A stretch of DNA of 64,000 bases from Roseospira visakhapatnamensis (GTDB lineage Bacteria > Pseudomonadota > Alphaproteobacteria > Rhodospirillales > Rhodospirillaceae), in contig NZ_JACIGK010000004.1 in the NCBI RefSeq assembly GCF_014197915.1, positions 1-64,000 on the forward strand, read 5' to 3'. The notes under the pieces are model-generated. The model was given only the letters and a program-made list of their open reading frames with translations, ran no database searches and was not told the DNA's origin. Shown here one piece after another: positions 16,306-25,423 of the stretch (within the stretch, counting starts at the first letter, position 1; each line of letters starts with the position of its first letter). The position numbers and the translations under genes were made by a program.

Positions 16306-18425
16306 GACACCCGCTGGGAGTTGCCGCGCGTCAGGTTGCGGTACCGGGCCAGCGCCCACAACGGGAAGAACGCCGGATAGCCGTGGTACTTGAGGTAGAA
16401 CACACGCGGAAAGCCCACGGCGTTGTACAGCTTCTCGTCCCACATGCCGCCGTCGCGCGGCGCCTTCATCAGGTAGGCGATGCCGCGCTTGACCTCGGGG
16501 CTGTCCACCTCGCCGGCGGCCATCAGGGCGAGCACGGCCCAGGCCGTCTGGGTGGGCGTGGACGCCTTCACGAAGTCGCGCTTCTCGGTCCAGTAGCTCT
16601 CGCAGCCCTCGCCCCAGCCGCCGTCCGCCTGCTGGCGCCGGTGCAGCCAGGCCACGGCCGCGCGGATGTGCGGGGCCTGGAGATCCTCGCCCACCGCGTT
16701 GAAGGCGGCCAGCGCCGACCATGTGCCGTAGATGTAGTTGGTGCCCCAGCGGCCGAACCAGGAGCCGTCCGGCTCCTGCTGCTCGCGCAGATAGACGAGG
16801 CCCCGGGCCATGGCCGGGTGGTCGCGGTCGTAGCCGAGCTGGGCCAGGAAGCCCAGGCAGCGCGCCGACACGTCCACCGTGGGCGGGTCCAGCAGGGCGC
16901 CATGGTCGGCGAAGGGAATGTTGTTGAGCACATAGTACTCGTTATCGGCATCGAAGGCGCCCCAGCCGCCGTTCTCGGACTGAAGGCCCAGGATCCACTC
17001 GGCGGCGCGGTCGATCGCCTCCTTGTTTTCCGGCAGACGCGCCCGGTCGAGCAGCATGCCGATCACCGCCGTGTCGTCCACGTCGGGATAGTGGTCGTTG
17101 TTGTACTGGAAGGCCCAGCCTCCCGGCCGCACATCCGGCCGCCACGCGGCGTAGTCGCCGACGGTATCCAGCACCTGCCGGTCCCGCAGCCAGCCGCAGG
17201 CGTTGGCGACGGCGGACTCGCGCATCGCCGCCCCCCGGGTATCGAGGCCATGGGCCTGGGCGTCGACCTCGGCCATGGCCAGCGAGGCGAGCCCCGTGTC
17301 CCACACCGGCGACAGGCAGGGCTGCACGTAGGCGTGGTCGCCCTTCTCGATCACCAGGCCGTCGATGGCCTGACGGGCCACCCGCACCTGGGGATGATCC
17401 CGGCCGTAGCCGAGGATGTGGAACACCATCAGGGCGTTGGCCATGGCCGGGAAAATGGCCCCCAGGCCATCCACGCCGTTCAGCCGCGCGCCGATGAAGG
17501 CCATGGCCTTCTCGGTGGCCTTGCGTTCCGCCACCGTCGGGAACAGCGGCTCCAGCAGCCGGGCGACGGCGTCCACGCCCAGGAACACCCGGCCCAGCCA
17601 GTGCCCGGTCGGGTTGGTGTGGTACCGGCGCTCCTTCTCCGGCGGAGTGATGAACAGTTCGCGGATGTCGACGCCACGCGGGTTCTCGGCGCGCGCGCGA
17701 CGGGAGTACAGCACGAACAGGGGCACCATGACCGTGCGCGCCCAGTACGACACCTTGTCCAGGTGGAACGGGAACCATCGCGGCAGCAACATCGCCTCGA
17801 CCCGGGCCACCGGGCAGGCCCGCCACGGCACCTGCCCGAACATGGCCAGGGTGTAGCGGGTGAAGACGTTGCTGGCGGCGGCCCCGCCGTGGGCCAGGAT
17901 GGCCTCGCGGGCGCGCACCATGTGGGGTTCGTCGGGATGATCGCCGACCAGCTTCAGGGCGTAGTACGCCTTGACCGACGCGCTGATGTTGAAGTCGCCG
18001 TCGTGGAACAGCGGCCAGCCGCCATGCGGTCCCTGCCCTCGCCGCAGGTAGACGGCGATGCGCCGCTCCAGCGGATCGTCCACCTGATCGAGGAAATGGT
18101 TCAGCAGGATGTACTCGGCCGGGATGGTGGCATCGGCCTCCAGTTCAAAGACCCAATGGCCATCGCCGTCCTGGCGTCCCTGCAACCACGACGCCGCATC
18201 GGCGATGGTATCGTCCAGGTCGGCGCCATTCAGATCGGGTGTCGATGGGGGAATCTCGGTCTCATGGCCCTGGGGCGGGGCATCGGCGAACACCGGATCG
18301 GGGGCGACGGCGTGAGCCGCGACACTGGAGGCGGGAAACCCCCGGACCGGGCGGCCCGGGGAGGCCAGGGAAGCGCGCGGCTCGAACTCGATGACGTTGT
18401 TGGCCTTGGGCAGCGCGTGGGTCAT
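16293..18425 (-). CDS. shc: squalene--hopene cyclase
   Basis: Cyclises squalene to hopene/diplopterol at the inner membrane. The protein has 710 residues from ATG 18425 (GTG 18449 is possible), somewhat long because of a ~70-residue N-terminal extension. The catalytic acid motif DVDDTA is near residue 448, and several QW repeats are visible, for example QSENGGWGAF and QQADGGWGEG. The C-terminal half carries the active-site region ENGGWGAFDADNEY. It is preceded by hpnE at a distance of 254 bp and followed by hpnG with overlap. Also known as hpnF. Confidence 0.97.
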   Translation of the reverse strand: MTHALPKANNVIEFEPRASLASPGRPVRGFPASSVAAHAVAPDPVFADAPPQGHETEIPPSTPDLNGADLDDTIADAASWLQGRQDGDGHWVFELEADATIPAEYILLNHFLDQVDDPLERRIAVYLRRGQGPHGGWPLFHDGDFNISASVKAYYALKLVGDHPDEPHMVRAREAILAHGGAAASNVFTRYTLAMFGQVPWRACPVARVEAMLLPRWFPFHLDKVSYWARTVMVPLFVLYSRRARAENPRGVDIRELFITPPEKERRYHTNPTGHWLGRVFLGVDAVARLLEPLFPTVAERKATEKAMAFIGARLNGVDGLGAIFPAMANALMVFHILGYGRDHPQVRVARQAIDGLVIEKGDHAYVQPCLSPVWDTGLASLAMAEVDAQAHGLDTRGAAMRESAVANACGWLRDRQVLDTVGDYAAWRPDVRPGGWAFQYNNDHYPDVDDTAVIGMLLDRARLPENKEAIDRAAEWILGLQSENGGWGAFDADNEYYVLNNIPFADHGALLDPPTVDVSARCLGFLAQLGYDRDHPAMARGLVYLREQQEPDGSWFGRWGTNYIYGTWSALAAFNAVGEDLQAPHIRAAVAWLHRRQQADGGWGEGCESYWTEKRDFVKASTPTQTAWAVLALMAAGEVDSPEVKRGIAYLMKAPRDGGMWDEKLYNAVGFPRVFYLKYHGYPAFFPLWALARYRNLTRGNSQRVSWGL

Positions 18426-18679
18426 GGATGTAAACAGTCCTTTGGACACAAGTACGTCCCGTGGATCATTGGGCGGCGTTGGACGCCACCGGCGGAGGTT
18501 CCGGTGTCTGGAGGTGATCGATCAACCCCGCGGCTCGAAGTCCTGTGCGGCCCCTCAAAAAGCCGGGGCACGAACCCTTGCGACCGCCGCGTGGGGACCT
18601 TCTCGGCACACATCATGCCCAGCATTCTTGCTCACATGACTCCCCGTATGGCGTTTTTTGACTGCCGGAAGCGGATCCG

Positions 18680-19972
18680 TCAAGGTTTGCGTTGCAGCAC
18701 AACGGCCGTTTCCGCCGCCCTGTGACCGGAGCGCACCGCTCCCTCGATGGTCGCGGGCAGGCCGGTGTCGGTCCAGTCGCCCGCCAGCACCAGGTTGCCC
18801 AGGGGACCCCGCGGCCCCGGACGACGCTCCACCTGGTCGGGCGTCTGGGCGAAGGTGGCGCGCTTTTCCTTGATCACCTGGGCCGGGGGCGCCGGCATGT
18901 CGGGGGCCAGGCGCAACGCCCGGGCGACCTCGGGCCAGACCTGGTCAACCAGCGCCTCGGGCGGCAGGTCCACCACGTGATCGGCCGCGCTGATGGTCAC
19001 CGAGGCGATGTCGCCGCGCGTGAACAGCCATTCCGCCGTGCCCCCGAGCAAGCCGAGGGGCGCCGTCAATCCCCCGCCCGGCGGCGGCCCGGGCAGCCGG
19101 AAATGCAGGTTGACGATGGGACGGAACTGGTTGGGCGCCCGCAACCCCGGCAGCAGCACGCTGGCCGACCATGGCGGCACGGCCAGCACCACCACCTCGC
19201 CCGGCTCCACCGCCTCGGCGCCGTCCTGAAACACCAGCCGCTGGATATGCTCGGCGCGCACCTCCAGGTCCTTCAGCCGGCGGTTGACCTGCATGCGGAC
19301 CCCATGCCGGTCGAGGGTGGCCAGCGCCGGCCCCACGAAGGTCTCGCTCAGGCCCCGGCGCGCCCACAACGGCCGGCAGGCGCCGCCGCCCCGCCCGAAG
19401 GTCTCGCGCAGGACCGGCCACAACAACCGGGCCTGGGCACGCTCGGCCTCGGTGTTGAGGGCGGAGACCGCCAGCGGCTGCCAGAAGCGGTCATACAAGG
19501 GGCCGGACGGCCCCAGCACGTCGGCCACCGAGGCTCCGGCGCCGGCCCGCGCCAGCCGCAGGCCCACCAGATAGTCCCGCGCCCGCGTGCCGGGCACCCG
19601 GCGCGCCGGGTCCAGCACCCAGCCGGGCCACCGACCGGGTCCGATGCGCACCGTCCAGCGCTCCTCGGTGCGCAGGTCCAGGAAGGGAAAGCGGGCGGTG
19701 TCCGGCCCCACCAGGCTGTCGCGGGCGCCGGCCTGACGCAGCATGCGCAGCGACGAGCGGTTGCCCGACAGCAGCAGGTGATTGCCGTTGTCGATGGTCC
19801 GGTCCAGACGCGTGTCGTGGTAGGAGCGGGCCCGCCCCCCGGCGCGGCCGCTGGCCTCGTACAGCCGCACCGGCACGCCCCCCAGCGCCAGGTCGAGCGC
19901 GCAGGCCAGGCCCGCCAGCCCGGCCCCCACCACATGCACGCGGGGCGCCCGATGATCCGCCGTCAGGTCCAT
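18680..19972 (-). CDS. hpnE: hydroxysqualene dehydroxylase / squalene-associated FAD-dependent desaturase HpnE
   Basis: Reduces hydroxysqualene to squalene in the HpnCDE route. From ATG 19972 the protein has 430 residues and starts 11 bases after the hpnD stop. The FAD Rossmann motif is VHVVGAGLAGLACAL, followed by EASGRAGGRARSY, as in the phytoene-desaturase-like amine oxidase superfamily. The C-terminal FAD segment LGNLVLAGDWTDTGLPATIEG is conserved and complete. Gene order hpnD-hpnE and tight spacing support co-translation. An upstream in-frame start at 20014 would overlap hpnD. Confidence 0.94.
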   Translation of the reverse strand: MDLTADHRAPRVHVVGAGLAGLACALDLALGGVPVRLYEASGRAGGRARSYHDTRLDRTIDNGNHLLLSGNRSSLRMLRQAGARDSLVGPDTARFPFLDLRTEERWTVRIGPGRWPGWVLDPARRVPGTRARDYLVGLRLARAGAGASVADVLGPSGPLYDRFWQPLAVSALNTEAERAQARLLWPVLRETFGRGGGACRPLWARRGLSETFVGPALATLDRHGVRMQVNRRLKDLEVRAEHIQRLVFQDGAEAVEPGEVVVLAVPPWSASVLLPGLRAPNQFRPIVNLHFRLPGPPPGGGLTAPLGLLGGTAEWLFTRGDIASVTISAADHVVDLPPEALVDQVWPEVARALRLAPDMPAPPAQVIKEKRATFAQTPDQVERRPGPRGPLGNLVLAGDWTDTGLPATIEGAVRSGHRAAETAVVLQRKP

Positions 19973-19983
19973 GGCCGCCCCCG

Positions 19984-20874
19984 TCACAGCAGACCGTGCC
20001 GCGCCGCCAGCCATATCTTGACCGGCTTGGGCACGCGCGCGGCGGGTCCCGTCACCTGCGTCCAGCCGCGCGCCCGCAGGCGTCGGAACAGGGCGTGATA
20101 GACCTCCTTCATCACCCGCGCCGGCCGCGCCGGCCGCCGGGGCAGCCGGCGGAACAGGGCATCGGCCTCGGCGAAGCGGGCCTCGGCCAGGACGGCCAGT
20201 TCCGCGCGCACCCGGGGCACGGCCGGGTGATCCAGGATGGCCGTGGCGTCGTCGGGCATGGGAACCAGGCCATGGGCCGCCAGGCGATCGGCCGGCAGGT
20301 AGACGCGGTCGCGCGCCGCGTCCTCGGATACGTCCCGCAGGATGTTGGTCAGTTGCAAGGCATGGCCCACGGCCGCCGCCAGCGGCGCGCTCTGCGCCGG
20401 GGGAATGCCGAACACCGGGTTGGACAGGCGGCCGACGGCGCAGGCCACCCGGTCGCAGTACAGCGCCAGCGCCGCCCCGTCGGCCAGGCGCACGCGCGGC
20501 GGGGCGTCCATGGCCATGCCGTCCAGCACCGCCAGGAAGTCCTCGCGCCGGCAGCCGAAGCGCGCCACCACCCAGGCCAGGGCGCGATCAAGCGGCTCCC
20601 GGGGATCAGGACGGCCGGCGCAGATGGCCTCCACCCGGTCCCGCCAGGCGACCAGGCGGGCCATCTTGTCGGGCTCGGGCGCGGGCTCGTCGGCGATGTC
20701 GTCCACCACCCGGCAGAAGGCATAGACGGCGAACATGCCGTCGCGGCGCTCCGGTGGCAGGATGCGCATGGCGCCGCCGAACGACGTGCCCGAGGCGTCG
20801 GTGATGGCGGTGACGGCGGCGATCGCCTCGGGATCGGGGAGCCCGGGGTCGTGCGAAGGGACGGTCCCACTCAT
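19984..20874 (-). CDS. hpnD: presqualene diphosphate synthase HpnD
   Basis: Condenses two farnesyl diphosphates to presqualene diphosphate. The 296-residue protein has both aspartate-rich motifs of trans-isoprenyl diphosphate synthases: DDIADE (in VVDDIADE) and the second one in NILRDVSEDAARDRVYLP. Its ATG overlaps the hpnB stop (ATGA), showing translational coupling. The frame stays open far upstream but that extension is antisense to hpnB reading and is not real. HpnD is separate from the HpnC paralogue four genes apart in function, one gene apart on the DNA. Confidence 0.95.
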   Translation of the reverse strand: MSGTVPSHDPGLPDPEAIAAVTAITDASGTSFGGAMRILPPERRDGMFAVYAFCRVVDDIADEPAPEPDKMARLVAWRDRVEAICAGRPDPREPLDRALAWVVARFGCRREDFLAVLDGMAMDAPPRVRLADGAALALYCDRVACAVGRLSNPVFGIPPAQSAPLAAAVGHALQLTNILRDVSEDAARDRVYLPADRLAAHGLVPMPDDATAILDHPAVPRVRAELAVLAEARFAEADALFRRLPRRPARPARVMKEVYHALFRRLRARGWTQVTGPAARVPKPVKIWLAARHGLL

Positions 20875-22064
20875 GAATACACCCGCCCCTTCCAGGGCCG
20901 GCCGCGTCCGAACCAGTGGCGGCGCGCGGAATCCAGGGTCATCAGGGCGTACAGCAACGCCGCCACGGGCAGCGACAAGGCCCGCCAGCGCGGCATGTGA
21001 TAGACCTTCAGGGTCGGCCAGTAGGCGACGGCCATCAGCAGCCAGGCGGCCAGCGCCAGCGCCGCCGCCACCCAGTCGCCCACCGTCAGGCCCCAGGCCA
21101 CGGCGAACGGCGGCCACAGGTAGGCCAGCGTCATGAAGGCCAGCATCAGCACCAGGGCGAGGACCGAATGCCGCAACTGGGTGAAGGCGGTGCGCACCAC
21201 CATGCGCCAGACCTCGCCCACCGCCTGGTAGCGCCGCAGGGACCGCGTGCGCGTGGCGATGCCCAGCCAGATCGATCGCCCGGTGCCCTTGATGCGCTGG
21301 GCCAGCGTACAGTCGTCGATGAGCGCGCCCTTGATGGCCTCGATCCCGCCCACGGCATCCAGCGCGTCGGTCCGCACCAGCATGCAGCCCCCGGCCGCCC
21401 CGGCGGTGCGCTTGCCCGGCTGGTTGACCCAGGGGAAGGGATAGAGCTTCTGGAAGAAGAACACGAAGGCCGGAATCAGCAGCTTCTCCCAGCCGGACAC
21501 GCAGCGCAGCCGCACCATCAGCGACACCAGCGCCCGGTCGTCGTGCAGGGCCACGGCCATGAGGCGGCTGAGGTTGCCCGGGTTGTGTTCGATGTCGGCG
21601 TCGGTCAGCAACAGGAACGCCGCCTTGGGCTCGACCACCGCGCGGGCGTGCGTCACGCCCTGATGCACCGCCCACAGCTTGCCCGACCAGCCCTCGGGCA
21701 AGGGCTTCCCCTGAAGCACGTGCAGGCGGTCGGACGCGTTCGCCTTCTCCGCCGCCGCGCGGGCGGCATCGGCGGTGCCGTCGCGGCTGTCGTCGTCCAC
21801 CACCACCACCGACAGCGGCCCGGGGTAGTCCTGGCGCAGCAGGGAGCGCACGGTGATGCCGATGGTGTGCACCTCGTCGCGGGCCGGCACCACGGCCACC
21901 ACCGGCCCCGCCTCGACACGCCGCACGGCGGTCATGTCCAACTTCTGGTCCGCGCGCCAGAACCCGCCCCGCCCCGCCAGAAGCCCGATCCACACGATCA
22001 GGGCCGCCAGCGAGGCCCACCCGGCCGGCGTGATGGCCCCCACGAAGGACATCGCCTCAAGCAT
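20871..22064 (-). CDS. hpnB: hopene-associated glycosyltransferase HpnB
   Basis: A family-2 glycosyltransferase of 397 residues. The N-terminus has one membrane segment (about 10-30). The GT-A domain shows VVVVDDDSRDGT and the DxD-type motif LLTDADIEHN, then GALIDDCTLAQRIKGTG. Three or more hydrophobic segments follow (about 280-370). The family occurs in hopanoid operons; its sugar donor and acceptor are not established, and a role in adding a sugar to bacteriohopanetetrol or a related lipid is a guess. ATG at 22064; a second ATG lies four codons inside. It overlaps hpnD by four bases. Confidence 0.92.
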   Translation of the reverse strand: MLEAMSFVGAITPAGWASLAALIVWIGLLAGRGGFWRADQKLDMTAVRRVEAGPVVAVVPARDEVHTIGITVRSLLRQDYPGPLSVVVVDDDSRDGTADAARAAAEKANASDRLHVLQGKPLPEGWSGKLWAVHQGVTHARAVVEPKAAFLLLTDADIEHNPGNLSRLMAVALHDDRALVSLMVRLRCVSGWEKLLIPAFVFFFQKLYPFPWVNQPGKRTAGAAGGCMLVRTDALDAVGGIEAIKGALIDDCTLAQRIKGTGRSIWLGIATRTRSLRRYQAVGEVWRMVVRTAFTQLRHSVLALVLMLAFMTLAYLWPPFAVAWGLTVGDWVAAALALAAWLLMAVAYWPTLKVYHMPRWRALSLPVAALLYALMTLDSARRHWFGRGRPWKGRVYS

Positions 22065-22147
22065 GCCGTCGCCGCCTCCCCGCGGTCATGATGGTTGTCG
22101 CCGTGTTCATCGTTGGTCCGATGTCGCGCCGCTCCCTCGCCATCGGC

Positions 22148-23095
22148 TCACCGGGCCATGCCCCGCGCCACGCCCCGCACCGCGCACAGCGCCGCCTCGA
22201 CCTTCGACAGGCGCACGCGCCCGGCCACCGGATCGTGCCGGGACAGCTTGCGCACCAGGGTCTCGGCGATCGTCACGATGACCGCGCTTTCCAGGCCCAG
22301 GCGCCGGTTGAGCATGCCCGGGGCCAACGCCCGCGCCTCCTCCAACAGGGCGCGGCAGCCGTCCAGGCAGCGGTCCAGCACCCGGCGCAGGCCCGGCGTG
22401 CAGGCGGCGCCGTCCAGATCCTCGACCCGCGCGCCCTCGGCCGCCATCCAGTCCTGGGGCAGGTAAACCCGGTCGAGGGTCCGGTAGTCGTCCTGGCAGT
22501 CCTGGACGTGGTTGATGACCTGAAGGGCGTTGCACAGGGCGTCCGACGGACCGTAGCCGCCCCGGCAGCCGCCGTGCAGGTCGATCAGGTACCGCCCCAC
22601 CGGCGAGGCCGACTTGAAACAGTAGCCCATCAGGTCGTCCCAGTCGGCGTAACGGCCCTGGACCGCATCCTGCTTGAAGGCGGCGATCAGGTCCACGCAA
22701 TGCCGGGGAGTCACCAGGGTGGCCCGCAGGCTCTCGCGCATGCGGTGGCCCTTGACGAACGCGGGATCCCGGGTCTCGCGGCCGGTGACCGCCGCCTCGA
22801 AGCCCTCCAGACGGGCGATCTTCTCGGCCGGGGACAGGTCGGGCGCGTCGCCGACGTCGTCGATGGCCCGCGCGAAGGCGTAGAACACGGCCACATGCGG
22901 GCGCGCCCAGGGGGGCAGCAGGAAGGATCCGACCGGGAAGTTCTCGGTGGCGGCGCCCTTGCCGGACGGCGCCTCGGCGGCGCCGACCGGACCGCCGGTG
23001 GCCGGATCGGCGGGATCGGCCGCCGCCGTTGGACCGGGGGGCGGCGCGGCGGACGCGGGCGGGACGGGAACAGCGGCGGGCGACGGCGACGACAT
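22148..23095 (-). CDS. hpnC: hydroxysqualene synthase HpnC
   Basis: Converts presqualene diphosphate to hydroxysqualene. The protein has 315 residues. The first 50 residues are a low-complexity Ala/Pro stretch not needed by the family, whose similarity begins at ENFPVGSFLLP. The first aspartate motif appears as RAIDDVGD and the second as NHVQDCQDDYRTLDRVYLP. It is first in the hopanoid operon; the 390-bp region ahead, shared with divergent msrB, probably holds the operon promoter, but I could not assign one. A later start near residue 45 cannot be excluded. Confidence 0.93.
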   Translation of the reverse strand: MSSPSPAAVPVPPASAAPPPGPTAAADPADPATGGPVGAAEAPSGKGAATENFPVGSFLLPPWARPHVAVFYAFARAIDDVGDAPDLSPAEKIARLEGFEAAVTGRETRDPAFVKGHRMRESLRATLVTPRHCVDLIAAFKQDAVQGRYADWDDLMGYCFKSASPVGRYLIDLHGGCRGGYGPSDALCNALQVINHVQDCQDDYRTLDRVYLPQDWMAAEGARVEDLDGAACTPGLRRVLDRCLDGCRALLEEARALAPGMLNRRLGLESAVIVTIAETLVRKLSRHDPVAGRVRLSKVEAALCAVRGVARGMAR

Positions 23096-23485
23096 GCGAG
23101 GGTGCTTCGGATCGGCTGGCGCGGACGTCGGGCCGGCCAGACCAAGCGGCGACCCCGTCTCAGCGCGAGAACAAAGGGCTAGAGCCCGTCGGACGACCGC
23201 GCGGCGGCGGCCAAGGCTCTAGGACGGCTCCGCGGCGACCGGACATGGCGTCGCGGGCCCCGCGCGCCACGACCGTATCGGGGTGATCCCGACTCGCCGT
23301 GACCCGAGGTTTAGCAGACCGCGCCCACGAAGGCGAGAGGGGCGATGGCGCCCGCGCCTGCCCCCGCGCCGCGACCCGATGCGGAGTCACCCCCTTGCGC
23401 GCCACCTTGATCCCGGCCCGGGGGCCGCCAACATGGGTCGCGGGGGATCCGGTCGGCGGAGCCCGTCATCTCAGCGGAGGCGATC
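23096..23485. other. divergent intergenic region, hpnC / msrB
   Basis: 390 bp without a credible gene. An 8-bp inverted repeat CTAGAGCC (23179-23186) / GGCTCTAG (23215-23222) with a 28-nt spacer is present. No clear promoter hexamers were found. The region must carry the start signals for both the hopanoid operon and msrB. Confidence 0.6.
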
Positions 23486-23950
23486 ATGGGCGGCATTTTC
23501 TCGCGCGTTCTGGGTGCTGGCGGGCGCGACACGGCCGGCGAGCAGACGGCCTTTCCGGTCACCCGGTCCGAGGCGGACTGGAAGGCGACGCTGTCGCCGG
23601 AGCAGTTCCGGGTGCTGCGCCGCCACGGCACGGAGCGCCCGTTTTCCCACCCCCTGAACGAGGAGAAGCGCGACGGCACCTTCCGCTGTGCCGGCTGCGG
23701 CACCCCGTTGTTCGATGCCCAGACCAAATACGACAGCGGCAGCGGCTGGCCCAGCTTCTTCCGGCCGCTGGACGGCGCCGTCGGCACCGCCACCGATCAC
23801 GTGCTGGCCATGCCGCGAACCGAGGTGCATTGCGCCCAATGCGGCGGCCACCTGGGCCACGTCTTCGAGGACGGCCCGGCCCCCACCGGGCTGCGCTACT
23901 GCATGAACGGCGCGGCGCTGGACTTCGAGCCGGACGCCGGGCGGCGTTGA
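23486..23950 (+). CDS. msrB: peptide-methionine (R)-S-oxide reductase
   Basis: Repairs methionine R-sulfoxide in proteins using thioredoxin. The 154-residue protein has the zinc ligands in CAGC and CAQC, the SGSGWPSF motif, and the catalytic cysteine in RYCMNGAAL at about residue 139. Length fits cytosolic MsrB with a short N-terminal extension (MGGIFSRVLGAGG) that is hydrophobic but not a convincing signal peptide. A ribosome site GCGGAGGCG precedes the ATG. It is monocistronic and convergent with the MetX-like gene. Confidence 0.96.
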   Translation: MGGIFSRVLGAGGRDTAGEQTAFPVTRSEADWKATLSPEQFRVLRRHGTERPFSHPLNEEKRDGTFRCAGCGTPLFDAQTKYDSGSGWPSFFRPLDGAVGTATDHVLAMPRTEVHCAQCGGHLGHVFEDGPAPTGLRYCMNGAALDFEPDAGRR

Positions 23951-23983
23951 ACCCTGACGCGCGGGGGTCCGGGTCGGCGCCCG

Positions 23984-25210
23984 CTACCGCGCCAGAAACG
24001 CCCGGATCGCGGCGCCCGCCTGGGCGATGGATACGACTCCGTCCAGATGGCCGCGCGTGCCCTGGAGTTCGACGATCTCCACCGGCGTGCCGTCGGACTT
24101 GATGATCGCGCCGGTCTCGCGCACGGCATCACCCGGGAAGATCAGGTCCTCGTCGGTGTGGATCAGCAACACCGGCGCCTCGATGGCCAGCAGACCGTCG
24201 TACAGGCCGCCGCCGTGGCCGGCATAGAACAGCTGGTTGGCCTTGCACAGGTAGAGGAAATGGTTGGCGTCGGAGGTCGCCGCCCGGGCGGCGCCGGCGC
24301 TGTCCAGCGCGGCCTCGATCTGGAACAGGTGGTCGAAGCCATCCGCCGGATCGCGGCCCTCGTCGGCCCAGGCGCGGCCGAACACACCGTTGGACCATTC
24401 CGGATGCTGGGCGTGCAGGGTGACGAGCTTCAGCGCCTCGGCCAGGCCCCGCAGCGGCGGCGTCCCCGCGTAGTAGTCGCCGCCGTTCCAGTCGGGATCC
24501 AGCCGGATGGGCGCGCCCCAGATGTTCAACCAGGCGATCAGGTCGCCATCCGCCCAGCCCGACCCGATCACCGGAATCACCCGCTCCACCTTGTCCGGAT
24601 AGGTCGCCGCCCACTCGTAGGCCTGCAGGGAGCCCATGGACGCGCCCATCACGGCATGCAGGCGCGAGATGCCCAACTGGTCCAGCAGCGCCTTCTGGGT
24701 CTCCACGAAGTCGCGGATGGTGAGAATTGGGAAGTCCATCCCCCAGGGCGCGCCGGTCTCCGGATGGAGGGTGGCCGGCCCGGTGGTGATGACCGTCGGA
24801 TTGTGAACCCCCAGGTTCACGGGCGTATCGACGGCAATCACGAAGAAGCGGTCGGTGTCGATGGGCTTTCCGGCGCCGATGATGGAGTCCCAATACCCCG
24901 GCGCGGCGTCATCGGCGGCGTAGCGGCCGGCGGCGTGGGAGGTGCCGGAAAAGAAATGGGTGATGAGGATGACGTTGTCGCGGGCCGCGTTGAGGGTGCC
25001 GTAGGACTCCCACCCCAGGGTCATCTCGGGGATGGTCTCGCCGCCCTGGGTGGTGAAGACGGGAATGGTGACGCTTTGTTTTTCCACCAGCGGCTCGTAG
25101 GCGGCGGCCGGGCCGCTGCTCAGGACCGGGGCCAGCGCCAGACTCAGGGGCACGGACAGCAGGGCGGCCCTGGCCGCGCGCCGGGCACGGCGGGTGTCGC
25201 GGGTGTGCAT
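23984..25210 (-). CDS. exported MetX-like alpha/beta hydrolase
   Basis: From ATG 25210 (GGGAGGA six bases upstream) the product has 408 residues. An N-terminal signal peptide with twin arginines (RRARRAARAALLSVPL then AAAYEP) indicates export. The mature protein resembles homoserine O-acetyltransferases: nucleophile Ser in GASMGSLQAYEW, Asp in HTDEDLIFPGD, His in GTRGHLDGV, giving a full catalytic triad. True MetX is cytoplasmic, and residues binding homoserine cannot be confirmed, so this is more likely a periplasmic esterase or acyltransferase of the same fold. It is convergent with msrB and has no metabolic partner nearby. Confidence 0.8.
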   Translation of the reverse strand: MHTRDTRRARRAARAALLSVPLSLALAPVLSSGPAAAYEPLVEKQSVTIPVFTTQGGETIPEMTLGWESYGTLNAARDNVILITHFFSGTSHAAGRYAADDAAPGYWDSIIGAGKPIDTDRFFVIAVDTPVNLGVHNPTVITTGPATLHPETGAPWGMDFPILTIRDFVETQKALLDQLGISRLHAVMGASMGSLQAYEWAATYPDKVERVIPVIGSGWADGDLIAWLNIWGAPIRLDPDWNGGDYYAGTPPLRGLAEALKLVTLHAQHPEWSNGVFGRAWADEGRDPADGFDHLFQIEAALDSAGAARAATSDANHFLYLCKANQLFYAGHGGGLYDGLLAIEAPVLLIHTDEDLIFPGDAVRETGAIIKSDGTPVEIVELQGTRGHLDGVVSIAQAGAAIRAFLAR

Positions 25211-25423
25211 GACGGATCCTCCCACAGGCTTCGGCTCAAGGCTCGGACGGGCGACGGCGCGCGCCCGGATCGGCGCGCCGTCAAGACGTCGCGCGGGGCT
25301 CCGGTATCATGGCGGTCATTCGATCGCCGCATCAAGTCCGTGTGAACACGCGATCGCGATCCGGTGACCCCTCGTCACCCAGGGCGGGGATCAGGACCGG
25401 ACGCCACGCCGGCGCGCCCGGAC

